Positions 1 to 8,855 of a stretch of DNA of 64,000 nucleotides are shown in pieces (the first letter of the stretch is position 1; each line of letters begins with the position of its first letter). The stretch comes from Weissella koreensis KACC 15510 (GTDB taxonomy: Bacteria > Bacillota > Bacilli > Lactobacillales > Lactobacillaceae): the NCBI RefSeq assembly GCF_000219805.1, contig NC_015759.1:744001-808000 (forward strand), in the 5' to 3' direction. The position numbers and the translations under genes are program-made. Below the pieces are notes generated by a model, which was not told the DNA's origin, did not search any database, and saw nothing but the letters and a program-made list of their open reading frames with translations.

Positions 1-454
1 TTACTTGTATTTACCATATCTTTTAATTCCTAATATTAAATATTTTATTTAATTACACTGCTAAGCCATCTACGAGAAGATCCATACCTTATTGTTTAAT
101 CACATAAATGGTTACTTAGATTTATTTAGCCTTAATAACGCACCTTCCATTGCCATCTAACGCTCTTAGAATATCAATATCTGATGGATTTAATGAATAA
201 ATTTCTAATTAATCCATATTTATCAATCATTTTCCTACATAGATAACATACAAAAGCAACAATACAATAAAATAAAATACTTAGCTAAAGCGTAAGTAAT
301 TGACATTATTAATGTCGTTTTTGGTAAGAATGACATTAATAATAAATAATATTCCTGCATATAGTTAGATATAACAACACTGTTTTATTTTAAATAGTAA
401 TTTATTTCATAAATATCAAAAAAACAACCTTGATAATCAATAAATAGTAATTAA
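1..454. other. AT-rich intergenic region, no gene seen
   Basis: No open frame of useful length reaches the left edge and I see no RNA gene. The only ordered element is a perfect palindrome GACATT-ATT-AATGTC at 302-316, followed 15 bases later by a matching half (TGACATTAATAAT, 331-343), which looks like an operator with no visible gene beside it in the window. Confidence 0.5.
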
Positions 455-502
455 AAATACACCTACGAATCTGCCTAAATTGGCTTTTTCATAGGTGTAT
501 TT
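455..502 (-). terminator. Rho-independent terminator of the ABC-2 permease gene
   Basis: A 15-bp inverted repeat with one mismatch (arms 455-469 and 488-502) is followed on the minus strand by a run of T. It sits 80 bases beyond the stop of the permease gene. Confidence 0.7.
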
Positions 503-583
503 ATTTATCTAGTCTCTAAATATTTCTTTATAAGTACCTAACTTCAATAATTATTACAGTTATGTGTTTACTCATATTATTTT

Positions 584-1723
584 TTAATTAGCCTTAACCT
601 GAGCCTTTTTATTAGATTTAAATACTGAAGAAATTACAAGTGTTATTCCAATTAATACAACCCAAAGCAAAGATTGAGTATTACCATTCCAAAATGAGTA
701 ATCATAATAAACAATTGACTTCATTCCATCCAACAAGAACCTCATTGGTAGCCATGGCATAACCCAATTAGAGTAAAATGACGTTAACATCTCTGGGGCC
801 AAGTTAACAATTGGCATTGAAAATAGCATCAACAAAGCGAAGACCGGAATACCAGCCATACCAATCCATAGTTCAACTCCAAACATTAACAGTTGAAAGG
901 CAAGTGAGGCAAGTGAAGCGAAGAATGCCACCGTTACAAAGCTTGAATATGAGTATCCAAGGATCTCTTGGGCACCAATTGTTGAAATAAATCCTGAAAC
1001 TAATGCAATTACAATAATCACTCCAATTTCAATCAATTTTGAAGATAGCTTTGCACCTTTATTTCTATCTTCAAAACCTTTTTGAGCTAACAGCATCATG
1101 ACGGTTCCCAATAACGCTCCCATCCATATAGGTTGGAAAAAACTTGAACTAGCAGTTGGTCGGTCTTTGGTACTATGAACCGTTTTAGTCGTAACATTTA
1201 TTGGATTTAACAATGTTTTTTCAGTTTCGGGACTAATGTTAACATTCATCATTTGTGATTTGGTAATAACCTGGTTGGATATGTTTTGTCCAACTTTATT
1301 TGTCATCGTATTTAAAACATTTTGAACTGACGTAGCCACTGTCGCATTTTTAGCTTGATTTATAATGATACGCATCTCAGGCTTTTTTGCATTTGGCATT
1401 GGTAAATTTGTGATATCTTTTGAAAAACTCTTATCGATAATTAATGCACCATAATACTTCTGATGATCCATATCATTCCTTAAGTCTTTTTCACTATTAA
1501 TTTTACTCCACTTAATCGTAGTTGCATTTTTTCCACCAGTTGAAGTTACACTGGTTAACTGCTTAACAATATTTTTAGTGACAACTGTATTATCGGTATC
1601 TACAATGGCTAACGGTAAGTTCTTAGGCGCAACTTTAGTGCTGGGAATTTGGGCAATAATTAGTAGTATACCCATTATTAAAGCCACAACTAGCGACAAA
1701 ATATGAAATTTATTTTTGAACAT
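584..1723 (-). CDS. ABC-2 type / YhgE-Pip-like membrane permease
   Basis: A 379-residue membrane protein with the layout of the YhgE/Pip-like and ABC-2 permease family: one N-terminal transmembrane helix (about residues 8-27), a large extracytoplasmic domain (about 30-195) rich in Asn, Thr and Lys, then about five helices to residue 370 and a Lys-rich tail. Family members export drugs, lipids or toxins or take part in phage or surface interactions; the substrate here cannot be told. No ATPase gene is adjacent. It is divergent from a TetR regulator whose gene starts 180 bases away, and a palindrome lies between them, so repression by that TetR is likely. The start has no strong competitor. Confidence 0.75.
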   Translation of the reverse strand: MFKNKFHILSLVVALIMGILLIIAQIPSTKVAPKNLPLAIVDTDNTVVTKNIVKQLTSVTSTGGKNATTIKWSKINSEKDLRNDMDHQKYYGALIIDKSFSKDITNLPMPNAKKPEMRIIINQAKNATVATSVQNVLNTMTNKVGQNISNQVITKSQMMNVNISPETEKTLLNPINVTTKTVHSTKDRPTASSSFFQPIWMGALLGTVMMLLAQKGFEDRNKGAKLSSKLIEIGVIIVIALVSGFISTIGAQEILGYSYSSFVTVAFFASLASLAFQLLMFGVELWIGMAGIPVFALLMLFSMPIVNLAPEMLTSFYSNWVMPWLPMRFLLDGMKSIVYYDYSFWNGNTQSLLWVVLIGITLVISSVFKSNKKAQVKAN

Positions 1724-1842
1724 CTCACTTCTCCTATAATAGTTAATTTAAAAGCAACATCTAGTTCTTTTTTCAACACTCTGTTGCTTTTCTTCGATTA
1801 TTATTATATTTTAAAGTAAGTAATAAAGACAGAAACAATAAT

Positions 1843-1858
1843 TTGAAAATCGTTTCAA
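1843..1858. promoter_or_regulatory. Probable TetR operator between the permease and tetR genes
   Basis: TTGAAA-ATCG-TTTCAA is an inverted repeat in the divergent intergenic region, 46 bases before the tetR start. A second GAAAC/TTTGAAA pair overlaps it at about 1831-1848. This is the expected place for an operator that would control both genes. The assignment is inferred from position. Confidence 0.45.
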
Positions 1859-1903
1859 TTACAACAACCATTCATTTAATGTTCATTTTTGAAAGGAATT
1901 ATT

Positions 1904-2485
1904 ATGTATTCACATAAAACTAATCAAACAAAATCTCAAATTATCGATGCATTCATCACAATTTTAAACACCAAAGATATTTCAAAAATTACAATATCTG
2001 ATATTACCAAAGAAGCAAAAATAAATAGAGGAACTTTTTACCGACATTTTGATGACAAATTTGATTTAATTAATAAAAAAGAAGATGAGATATTGGATCA
2101 GACAAAAGATATTCTTAAAAAATATCTTGATGACAATGTTACTTCATCAAGCTTTAATACGTATCGAACTGAAGTTCTTAGTGTCCTAAATAACAATTCT
2201 TCTTTTATTTCAGCTATGATAGGTGAAAACGGAGATTTGACCTTTGAGACTAAAATCCTCACAGAGATGTATACCTTCTCCCAAAACAATATAAAATATT
2301 TTGGAATTGTAATTGATCATCCTACAATTGAACAAGAAATCACATTACAATTTCTTACTAATGGGTTACTCGGCGTGATTAAAACATGGTTACAAAATAC
2401 CGATATTAGTATTGAAGAACTTTCTCAAATAATAGATGACATTATTGAAAAGGGCATACTAAATACTATAAGTAATTCTAATTAA
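1904..2485 (+). CDS. TetR/AcrR family transcriptional regulator
   Basis: A 193-residue TetR regulator. The N-terminal helix-turn-helix is typical: a first helix that begins KSQIIDAF, then ISDITKEAKINRGTFYRHFDDK as recognition region (about residues 29-50). The C-terminal half is a helical ligand domain with no recognisable specificity. The open frame can be extended upstream to a TTG at 1889, but the ATG at 1904 has AAAGGA at 1892-1897 and is the better start. It is divergent from the ABC-2 permease gene and probably represses it. It ends at a strong shared terminator. Confidence 0.85.
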   Translation: MYSHKTNQTKSQIIDAFITILNTKDISKITISDITKEAKINRGTFYRHFDDKFDLINKKEDEILDQTKDILKKYLDDNVTSSSFNTYRTEVLSVLNNNSSFISAMIGENGDLTFETKILTEMYTFSQNNIKYFGIVIDHPTIEQEITLQFLTNGLLGVIKTWLQNTDISIEELSQIIDDIIEKGILNTISNSN

Positions 2486-2504
2486 ATTTAATATCTTGAA
2501 TATA

Positions 2505-2537
2505 AAAAGAGATCATCATTCAACGATGATCTCTTTT
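2505..2537. terminator. Bidirectional terminator between tetR and the hydrolase gene
   Basis: A perfect 13-bp stem (2505-2517 with 2525-2537) flanked by A and T runs on both sides serves the convergent genes. Confidence 0.9.
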
Positions 2538-2548
2538 ATTGAAAAATT

Positions 2549-3382
2549 TTAATTCAAAAATTCATTTACTACTTTTGAAAAGTCCATTGGATATTGGAAT
2601 AAAGAAGTATGTCCGGCATCAGCATAAATTTTTAGCTGCGAATTTGGAATCTGTTGCGCAATTGCATAAGAACCTTGCGTTGGTACCATTGCATCTGTAT
2701 CGCCGTTCACCACTAGGGTTTCCGCATTTATTTTCGTCAAATCATCATTTTGATCATTCGCAAATTTTTTAATTGCTTTTAACTGTCTTAAATAGGCAGT
2801 TAAAGCTATTTTTTGATCTTTTACAACGACACGCTGCTTCAACCGGCCTATAAATTCACGAGCTTTTGTCTTACCTTCTGTACTGGTGGTAAAAAACAAA
2901 CGTTCTTTCACATCTTGCCTGGTAAAGATGGTCTTAAGTAAAAATTGATTGGTAACTTTACCAACATCCCCAATTTTATGATCTCCCTTAGGACCCGTTC
3001 CAACGAGAATTAATTGATGAACCATTTTAGGATATTTTAGCGTGAAATCTTGGGCAATAAATCCTCCCATTGAAAGACCTAGTAAATCTACCTCTTGCAA
3101 ATTCAATGCCTCTATAAAATAAGCCACTTCATCTGCCATTTCCTCAATTTTCGTTGGCACAGTCCCATTTGACAAACCAATTCCAGAATTATCAAAAACT
3201 ATAATCCAACGATTCTGGCTTAATTCATCAATTAATGCTGGATCCCAATTATCTAAAGTTGCCGAAAGGTGATTCAATAAAAGTAATGGACGCCCCGTTT
3301 TGTTTCCCATTTCACGATATGCAAATTTATGGCTTCCCCTTGCCACAACAAAACGATTAGGACTCTCTAAATAATTTTCCAT
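2549..3382 (-). CDS. Alpha/beta-hydrolase fold protein
   Basis: A 277-residue alpha/beta hydrolase. The nucleophile elbow is GLSMGG (Ser104), the acid is Asp228 or Asp230 in VNGDTDAMVP, and the base is His258 in DAGHTSLF, so the catalytic triad is complete. The HLSATLDNWDP stretch near residue 40 gives the oxyanion-hole region. Proteins of this shape include esterases, haloperoxidase-like and 3-oxoadipate lactonase-like enzymes; the substrate is not predictable. A good sigma-A promoter 230 bases upstream carries the same operator as the TetR gene at 20668-21261, suggesting that this distant regulator controls it. Confidence 0.85.
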   Translation of the reverse strand: MENYLESPNRFVVARGSHKFAYREMGNKTGRPLLLLNHLSATLDNWDPALIDELSQNRWIIVFDNSGIGLSNGTVPTKIEEMADEVAYFIEALNLQEVDLLGLSMGGFIAQDFTLKYPKMVHQLILVGTGPKGDHKIGDVGKVTNQFLLKTIFTRQDVKERLFFTTSTEGKTKAREFIGRLKQRVVVKDQKIALTAYLRQLKAIKKFANDQNDDLTKINAETLVVNGDTDAMVPTQGSYAIAQQIPNSQLKIYADAGHTSLFQYPMDFSKVVNEFLN

Positions 3383-3590
3383 CAGTAATACTACTCCTTA
3401 AAATGCTTAACAATTTTACCTTATCTTCCATCAAAAGAAACTAATTTAAGGTTTCCTAACCTTCAATACAAAGTAAGGACATTTTTTTAATTTATAGAAT
3501 GGTTTAATTCATCTAAATTTTTCTGAAATTTTAATTTCTCGTTTCAATTCTTTAACTTAATAAAATTATTTAATCAACTAATCTTATATT

Positions 3591-3638
3591 TTTCTGGAAC
3601 GTTCATTCAAGTATACGATGTATTTTTCACATCGTCAA
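3591..3638 (-). promoter_or_regulatory. Promoter with TetR-type operator upstream of the hydrolase gene
   Basis: On the minus strand TTGACG (3633-3638), a 17-base spacer and TATACT (3610-3615) form a near-consensus promoter. Just downstream is an operator that matches TTGAAYGAACRTTCCAGAAA (3591-3610), with GAACGTTC as a perfect palindrome. The same promoter-operator design stands before the TetR gene at 21261. The rest of the 3383-3884 intergenic region is featureless apart from the palindrome at 3799. Confidence 0.7.
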
Positions 3639-3798
3639 TTTTTAAATTGTTTGAAATCAAACCTGTCAGCCATAATTTAAAAACATTTACGATCTAAATA
3701 AGCAGCAATTATAATCGATTTAGCGTTAATCATTCGTTCACACGTAATTAACTTTTTTTAAGTTCTGTTTCTAAAAATAAGGGTTAAGATTAAATATA

Positions 3799-3827
3799 GA
3801 TAGTTATTCATAGTACGAATGACTATC
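3799..3827. promoter_or_regulatory. Palindromic operator candidate before the aldo-keto reductase
   Basis: GATAGTTATTC, seven bases, GAATGACTATC: an 11-bp inverted repeat with one mismatch, 58 bases before the start codon. No regulator gene is adjacent, so the binding protein is unknown. Confidence 0.5.
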
Positions 3828-3884
3828 TCATAAAAATAATTAACTGCAATCTTTTTACATTAATCACTAAGGAAGCTAAATACT

Positions 3885-4706
3885 ATGGAATATTTTGAAT
3901 TAAATAATGGTGTAAAAGTACCTAAATTAGGATTTGGAACTTATCAAATGCCTAATAGTATTACAGAAAAAAATGTTACTAAGGCGCTCGACCTTGGTTA
4001 TCGTAATATCGATACCGCCCAAAATTATGGTAATGAAAAAGAAGTTGGAGCGGCAATTAACAAAAGCAGTATTTCACGAGATCAAATTTTTGTAACTTCG
4101 AAGGTCCAGACTTCTGGGTTTAATGATACTAAACGTGGTATTGATGAATCACTTCATACCGCCCAGCTAGATTACTTTGATTTAATGATTATTCATTGTC
4201 CAACGATCCACGATGAAGAAACTTATCATGCTCTAGAAGCTGCATATAAAGCTGGTAAGGTAAGGGCTATTGGGTTAAGTAATTTTAATAGTCAACAAAC
4301 ACAAGCAATCATCAATCAAAGTGATGTTATTCCGGCAGTAAACCAAATTGAAACTCATATATATTGGCAGCAAAAGAAAATGCATACCTATCTAAACGAA
4401 CAACATATCCTGCATGAAGCTTGGGCTCCACTGGGAGAGGGTAGAACGAATATGTTGCAAGACCCGTTGCTTAAAAACATTGCAGCTAATCATCAAAAAT
4501 CTGTGGCTCAAACCATTTTAAGATTCTTAACCCAAGAAGACATCATGGTGATTCCTAAGTCTACTAATCCTGAACATATTGCTACTAATTTAGACATTTT
4601 TGACTTTCAATTAAATGCTAATGAAATTAACGAGATCAGAAATTTAGATCATAAAGCCTCAACCACTTATTGGCCATCATCAATGCAAGAAGAAGCAAAT
4701 TATTAA
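3885..4706 (+). CDS. Aldo/keto reductase (2,5-diketogluconate reductase-like)
   Basis: A 273-residue NADPH-dependent aldo/keto reductase, a single TIM barrel of normal length. The catalytic tetrad is intact: Asp43 (NIDTAQNYGNE), Tyr48, Lys73 (VTSKV) and His104 (MIIHCP). The cofactor end carries the IPKSTNPEHI motif near residue 225. It resembles the AKR5 group, which reduces small aldehydes, diketones and sugar derivatives; the natural substrate cannot be read from sequence. The gene stands alone, with a palindrome upstream and a strong terminator downstream. The ATG follows AAGGAAG. Confidence 0.9.
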   Translation: MEYFELNNGVKVPKLGFGTYQMPNSITEKNVTKALDLGYRNIDTAQNYGNEKEVGAAINKSSISRDQIFVTSKVQTSGFNDTKRGIDESLHTAQLDYFDLMIIHCPTIHDEETYHALEAAYKAGKVRAIGLSNFNSQQTQAIINQSDVIPAVNQIETHIYWQQKKMHTYLNEQHILHEAWAPLGEGRTNMLQDPLLKNIAANHQKSVAQTILRFLTQEDIMVIPKSTNPEHIATNLDIFDFQLNANEINEIRNLDHKASTTYWPSSMQEEANY

Positions 4707-4718
4707 TCATTTCATTTC

Positions 4719-4766
4719 AAAAAGCTTCCCTTAGATAGAAATAGTTTCTATCTAAGGGAAGCTTTT
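4719..4766. terminator. Very strong bidirectional terminator
   Basis: A 22-bp perfect stem (about 4720-4741 with 4745-4766) with a 3-base loop and flanking A and T runs. It separates the convergent aldo-keto reductase and antiporter genes. Confidence 0.95.
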
Positions 4767-4767
4767 T

Positions 4768-6342
4768 TTAAACTAGACTATTTTGAGAGTCCAACATAAG
4801 AATTTCAGCGTATAAAATTTCACTATAGATTTCATGTATAAGATCAGTCTGTTCAGGAATTTGATTAGCCAGTTGATATAGATAATTGCGCTCGGCCGTA
4901 AATGCTTGAATCATCAACTGCTGACGATTACGACTTTTTAAATGATTTAAATGAGTTCCATTTGTACCAAATTGGCGATACTGTTTTAGAAAACTTCCAA
5001 TTGAGTTTCTTTTACTCTGGTCACGTAAATCATAAAGTACCATTTCCTTAATTTCTGAATCAACTTTTAAATTCTCAATGGTCTTTATTCCAATAGATAC
5101 TGCCTGCTCCCGAATTTTTTGGAGATGCTGTTCACGTGTATTGGGATCTGGACTTTGCGGTAGAATAATTTTAAATAGAATGGTTGGTACTAAGAAACTC
5201 AGTAAAATAATTGTTGTTTCAGTAATAATTAACCCAATAAATAAATTATTTGGCAAATAATCACTAGCTATAAAAGTCATTGCTAATGTGACTGTTCCAT
5301 GAACACCACCAAAACTAAAAACGATACTTTCCCTTACAGAATATTTAAATTTACTATAAATAAAACGGCAAAGTATTAGCAAAAAGTATACTAAAATTCC
5401 CGTTCCTATCCAAAAGAACACAGGTACGAGTGCTGGGATTGGAACAGCTGTAATTTTAGCTAAAGAAATTCCTAAAATAAAGAAAACAACACTATTTAAA
5501 ACTTCAGTTAAGAAAGAAATCGACTGTAACGTAAAAACTGTTTGCCGTGAAGATACAAAACGACTTCGATTCGATTCACTATTATGCGTTAATCCAGCAA
5601 TAACCACAGCAATTATCCCGGAGGTATGTAAACTTTCAGCAATAAAATAAATCAAAATAGGAGTTAAAATATACAGTAAAGTTTGCGAAGAATTAACATT
5701 AAATGTTGATCGCATCAATAATTGCCTAATTATAATTACTAAATTACTTAAAATGATTCCAATTATTGCCCCACCAATGGTCATAAACAAAAATTGGACG
5801 AAGTTTTGACTAAAAGATATGGTTCCCGTTGCAAACCATAAAAATCCTGCTTGTAATAAAATAATTCCAGAAGCGTCATTAAATAAAGCCTCTTCACTAA
5901 TTCGATCAGAAACACCCGAGTCAACTTTCCGACTGGTAATTATCGTTTCAAATCCAGTCGCATCTGTCGGTGTGCTGATGGCAGCAATAATTAAAGCAAA
6001 TGCTACATTTAAGCCCAGCAATACATGGGTTGAAAATGTCACAATTAATGCTGAAATAAGAACTAAAACGGCTGAGCTACCAACTATTTCTTTTAAACGT
6101 GTTTCAATTTTAATTATCGGTGTCCGCTGACCATCGAAAAAAAGTAATGGTGCTAGAATAACTAGCATAAAAACTTCATTATTCAGTTGCGGAAATATAT
6201 TTCTTACCCATGGTAACAATCCAATACCAAAACCAAAGATTGTATTCAAATAAGTATTCGCAATTTGAGGGAAAAGTTTAGAGATAAAGTTACTAATGGT
6301 GATTGATGCTAAAATAATGACTATAATGCTGATTAGATTCAT
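4768..6342 (-). CDS. CPA1-family Na+(K+)/H+ antiporter
   Basis: A cation/proton antiporter of 524 residues with about 12 transmembrane helices in the first 395 residues and a cytoplasmic helical tail. The motif ISTPTDATGFETI and the later segment EALFNDASGIILLQ are the paired unwound-helix signatures of the Na+/H+ exchanger fold; the ND in the second is the ion-binding core. It acts in the membrane in pH and sodium homeostasis. The open frame extends 17 codons further, but only the ATG at 6342 has an AAAGGAG (6351-6357). It is divergent from a LysR gene that probably controls it. Confidence 0.88.
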   Translation of the reverse strand: MNLISIIVIILASITISNFISKLFPQIANTYLNTIFGFGIGLLPWVRNIFPQLNNEVFMLVILAPLLFFDGQRTPIIKIETRLKEIVGSSAVLVLISALIVTFSTHVLLGLNVAFALIIAAISTPTDATGFETIITSRKVDSGVSDRISEEALFNDASGIILLQAGFLWFATGTISFSQNFVQFLFMTIGGAIIGIILSNLVIIIRQLLMRSTFNVNSSQTLLYILTPILIYFIAESLHTSGIIAVVIAGLTHNSESNRSRFVSSRQTVFTLQSISFLTEVLNSVVFFILGISLAKITAVPIPALVPVFFWIGTGILVYFLLILCRFIYSKFKYSVRESIVFSFGGVHGTVTLAMTFIASDYLPNNLFIGLIITETTIILLSFLVPTILFKIILPQSPDPNTREQHLQKIREQAVSIGIKTIENLKVDSEIKEMVLYDLRDQSKRNSIGSFLKQYRQFGTNGTHLNHLKSRNRQQLMIQAFTAERNYLYQLANQIPEQTDLIHEIYSEILYAEILMLDSQNSLV

Positions 6343-6411
6343 AATTACTACTCCTTTAATTATTCTATATAAGTATACAATTAAAGTTGACAAAGGATCA
6401 TCTAAGAAGAT

Positions 6412-6439
6412 AGTATTGCGTTAATTATAGGTTAATACT
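6412..6439. promoter_or_regulatory. LysR-type operator between antiporter and lysR
   Basis: AGTATT at 6412-6417 and GGTTAATACT at 6430-6439 form an imperfect inverted repeat. The ten-base half GGTTAATACT is identical to one arm of the perfect palindrome at 8618-8640 before the YdcZ-type transporter, which suggests that the LysR at 6458 binds both. Confidence 0.5.
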
Positions 6440-6457
6440 TAGGAGGAATATCTTTGC

Positions 6458-7354
6458 ATGTATGACGCGAAACTAGATACATTTATTCAAGTAGTGGAGT
6501 CAGGTAGCTTTACAAAAGCTGCGGCTCAATTATTTATTTCACCCGTTTCAGTTATGAAACAAATTGAGTCTTTAGAGAATGCTACCAAAGTTAAATTATT
6601 CAATCGTTCCACCAAAGGAGTAACACTAACTGCAGCCGGAAAATCTATATATAACTCAGCTTTACAATTAATTAAAGCCTCAGAAACAGCAGTTGAGCAG
6701 GCTCAAAATATTTCTAAAAATGAAAAACAAGTTATCCGAATTGGCACTTCACTATTACGTTCAGGAAGTCTCCTAATTGATCTGTGGTCAAAAGTTAACA
6801 GTGGTGAACTTCCATTCAATTTAAAGATTGTTCCTTTTGGTGATGATCCAAGTAGCATGCAAAAAATGCTTACATCATTAGGCGATACTCTTGATTGCTT
6901 TGTTGGTCCCGGTGATTCGTATGAAATTTTAAATGGTCCATACAAGATGGCGGTACTTGAAAATAAAATTTGCTATTGTGCCGTTCCACGTCGAAATCAC
7001 TTAGCTAAAAAAGAAAGTCTTGATTGGTCTGATTTGGACGATGAGTCATTGCTTCTTGTTAGAAGAGGTCAATCTCCCGAACTAGATCAATTACGTACAG
7101 AAATTGAAACCAGCCATTCTAAAATAAACATTGTGAATACCGATAATTTCTATGATATTGATGCTTTTAATCTAAGCGAACAAGAAAATTATATTATGGA
7201 AACTTTAGATATTTGGAAAGACCTTCATCCAGCTTTGGTCACTATTCCGATGAAATGGGATTATAAAATGCCTTATGGAATTATTTATTCTAATAATGCA
7301 TCTAATCATGTGCGTGATTTTATTAAAGAAAGTGAAAAATTATATCAAAATTAA
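6458..7354 (+). CDS. LysR family transcriptional regulator
   Basis: A 298-residue LysR regulator. The winged helix-turn-helix covers about residues 4-62 (FIQVVESGSFTKAAAQLFIS, then VMKQIESLE). The remaining residues form the two-lobed effector-binding domain; the effector is unknown. The ATG lies ten bases after AGGAGGA. It is divergent from the antiporter, and its probable binding half-site recurs upstream of the YdcZ-type transporter that lies convergently downstream, so one regulator may serve both transporters. Confidence 0.9.
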   Translation: MYDAKLDTFIQVVESGSFTKAAAQLFISPVSVMKQIESLENATKVKLFNRSTKGVTLTAAGKSIYNSALQLIKASETAVEQAQNISKNEKQVIRIGTSLLRSGSLLIDLWSKVNSGELPFNLKIVPFGDDPSSMQKMLTSLGDTLDCFVGPGDSYEILNGPYKMAVLENKICYCAVPRRNHLAKKESLDWSDLDDESLLLVRRGQSPELDQLRTEIETSHSKINIVNTDNFYDIDAFNLSEQENYIMETLDIWKDLHPALVTIPMKWDYKMPYGIIYSNNASNHVRDFIKESEKLYQN

Positions 7355-7361
7355 AAAAATA

Positions 7362-7393
7362 ATCCTATTAAATTTTAAACAATTTAATAGGAT
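7362..7393. terminator. Bidirectional terminator
   Basis: A 13-bp perfect stem (7362-7374 with 7381-7393) flanked by A-rich and T-rich runs between the convergent lysR and transporter genes. Confidence 0.88.
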
Positions 7394-7479
7394 CATTTTT
7401 TATATACTTAATCAATATTGATTGAAAATATTTTTTTCGAAATATCAAACTTTAACAAGATGTATAAAATTAATTTAAT

Positions 7480-8424
7480 TTATACAAAATAAACAATTAC
7501 GATTCCTACAAGCATAACAGCAGCGCCAATAATTTGAAGCCGCGTCACCGGAATCTTTGAAGACCTGAAAAATGCAAATTGATCAACTAAAATGCTAAAT
7601 CCTAACTGACCAAAGAGTGAAATAACTACAACCGCCCCTGTTCCAATTTGTGGTGCCAACCAAGCAATAAGAATAATATTGATTCCACCAAGAATACCGC
7701 CAATTAGGACCCACCAATCTTTTTTACCCAGTTTATTGCCATTATTATTGAATTTTAAAACAGGAGCTATTGTAATAAAACTTATAATAATTAAAACTAT
7801 AGTTCCTACCGTAAAGGTAACTAACGCCGCATGAATTGGTGAATGAAGTACTACTCCTAATCGCCCGTTGGTTGCTGTTTGAATAGCAAATAATACTCCA
7901 CTAAAAATCCCTAATAGTTCCCAAATAAATTGATGGGGAACCCTATTTGTAGATAAGTTAGAATCTTTTTTACTAGATTCAAAAATCCCAACGATACTTA
8001 ACAAGCCTAAAATAACAAAAACAAGACCGATTATTTTAATCAATGTTAATTTTGTAATTGGAGAAGAAAATAGCCCAAATTGGTCAATCACAATCCCCAT
8101 CATAATTTGTCCAGAAATTGGTAAAACAGCTGCTAATTTGCTTCCTAATTTAGCAAAAAGTAAAATATTAACCGTCAGACTAAATGCACCAGTAATACTT
8201 CCCAACCATATCCACCAAGGATTATTACTAAATACAGATGCTGGGATTGCAATAGTATGTTTAGTGATAAAAGTTAAAACGATGAGCAATAGCATACCAA
8301 TAAAGAAAGAAATGGCTGATGCTAAATATGGTGATTTAGTGTAAGAACGCAACTGTGCATTGATAGCTGTCTGACTAGATACACCAATTCCAATCAAAAT
8401 AGGTATTAAAAATAGTAAAAACAT
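7480..8424 (-). CDS. YdcZ/DUF606-type DMT-superfamily transporter
   Basis: A 314-residue membrane protein made of two homologous halves of about five helices each (about residues 1-147 and 163-314), the arrangement of the YdcZ (DUF606) group of the drug/metabolite transporter superfamily. Both halves carry the LPISGQIMMGIVIDQFG / VVISLFGQLGFSILVDQFA signature before a helix, which shows the internal duplication. The substrate is not known for this family. The gene has AAGGAG ahead of the ATG and, further upstream, a LysR-type palindrome at the typical activator distance. Confidence 0.85.
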   Translation of the reverse strand: MFLLFLIPILIGIGVSSQTAINAQLRSYTKSPYLASAISFFIGMLLLIVLTFITKHTIAIPASVFSNNPWWIWLGSITGAFSLTVNILLFAKLGSKLAAVLPISGQIMMGIVIDQFGLFSSPITKLTLIKIIGLVFVILGLLSIVGIFESSKKDSNLSTNRVPHQFIWELLGIFSGVLFAIQTATNGRLGVVLHSPIHAALVTFTVGTIVLIIISFITIAPVLKFNNNGNKLGKKDWWVLIGGILGGINIILIAWLAPQIGTGAVVVISLFGQLGFSILVDQFAFFRSSKIPVTRLQIIGAAVMLVGIVIVYFV

Positions 8425-8569
8425 TTAGTTTTCTCCTTATAAATTCGTATTAAAAGATCGTTTCTCAATCTTTAGAGTCTTTGCATATATTTGATTTAAT
8501 AACTCCTATTGTGTTTCTTTTAATCACTATGTCCCGATTTAATTCCATCGCTTCCAAGTAACTAAATGT

Positions 8570-8640
8570 AGTATACCTAGAAATACGCAACCGGAGAATG
8601 TGTTAATTTATTCAGACAGTATTAACCATTGGTTAATACT
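8570..8640 (-). promoter_or_regulatory. LysR-type palindrome and -10 element of the transporter gene
   Basis: A perfect palindrome AGTATTAACC-ATT-GGTTAATACT spans 8618-8640 and contains a T-N11-A core. On the minus strand a TATACT (8570-8575) without a good -35 lies so that the palindrome centre falls near -66, the usual recognition site of LysR activators. Nothing else is seen in 8425-8793. Confidence 0.6.
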
Positions 8641-8793
8641 AAATATTTAGACTACTTGTTATTGAATGACTAATCCATCTAAAAAAACATTCCCTGGCGT
8701 TAACCAGCTTGAAATGCTTTTCATTAATTTACTTTAATTTTTGCCCACCAAGACAAACAATATTTAATATCCTATTTTTTATATCAATACAAT

Positions 8794-8825
8794 AAAACCA
8801 CTACTGTAATATCAGTAGTGGTTTT
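8794..8825 (-). terminator. Terminator of the Cna-type adhesin gene
   Basis: A perfect 13-bp stem (8794-8806 with 8813-8825) just after the adhesin stop codon. Confidence 0.85.
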
Positions 8826-8855
8826 AATCGAATTTGTCCAATCCTTGAATAAATA

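Noticed and set aside
122..208. Minus-strand open stretch reading IYSLNPSDIDILRALDGNGR, as a possible decayed gene
   Set aside because: Only about 26 codons, no start or ribosome binding site, and no convincing family; chance cannot be excluded.
1889..1903. TTG at 1889 as tetR start
   Set aside because: It would lie inside the ribosome binding site of the ATG at 1904.
2539..2772. Plus-strand 77-codon frame
   Set aside because: Antisense to the alpha/beta hydrolase, whose full active site is visible.
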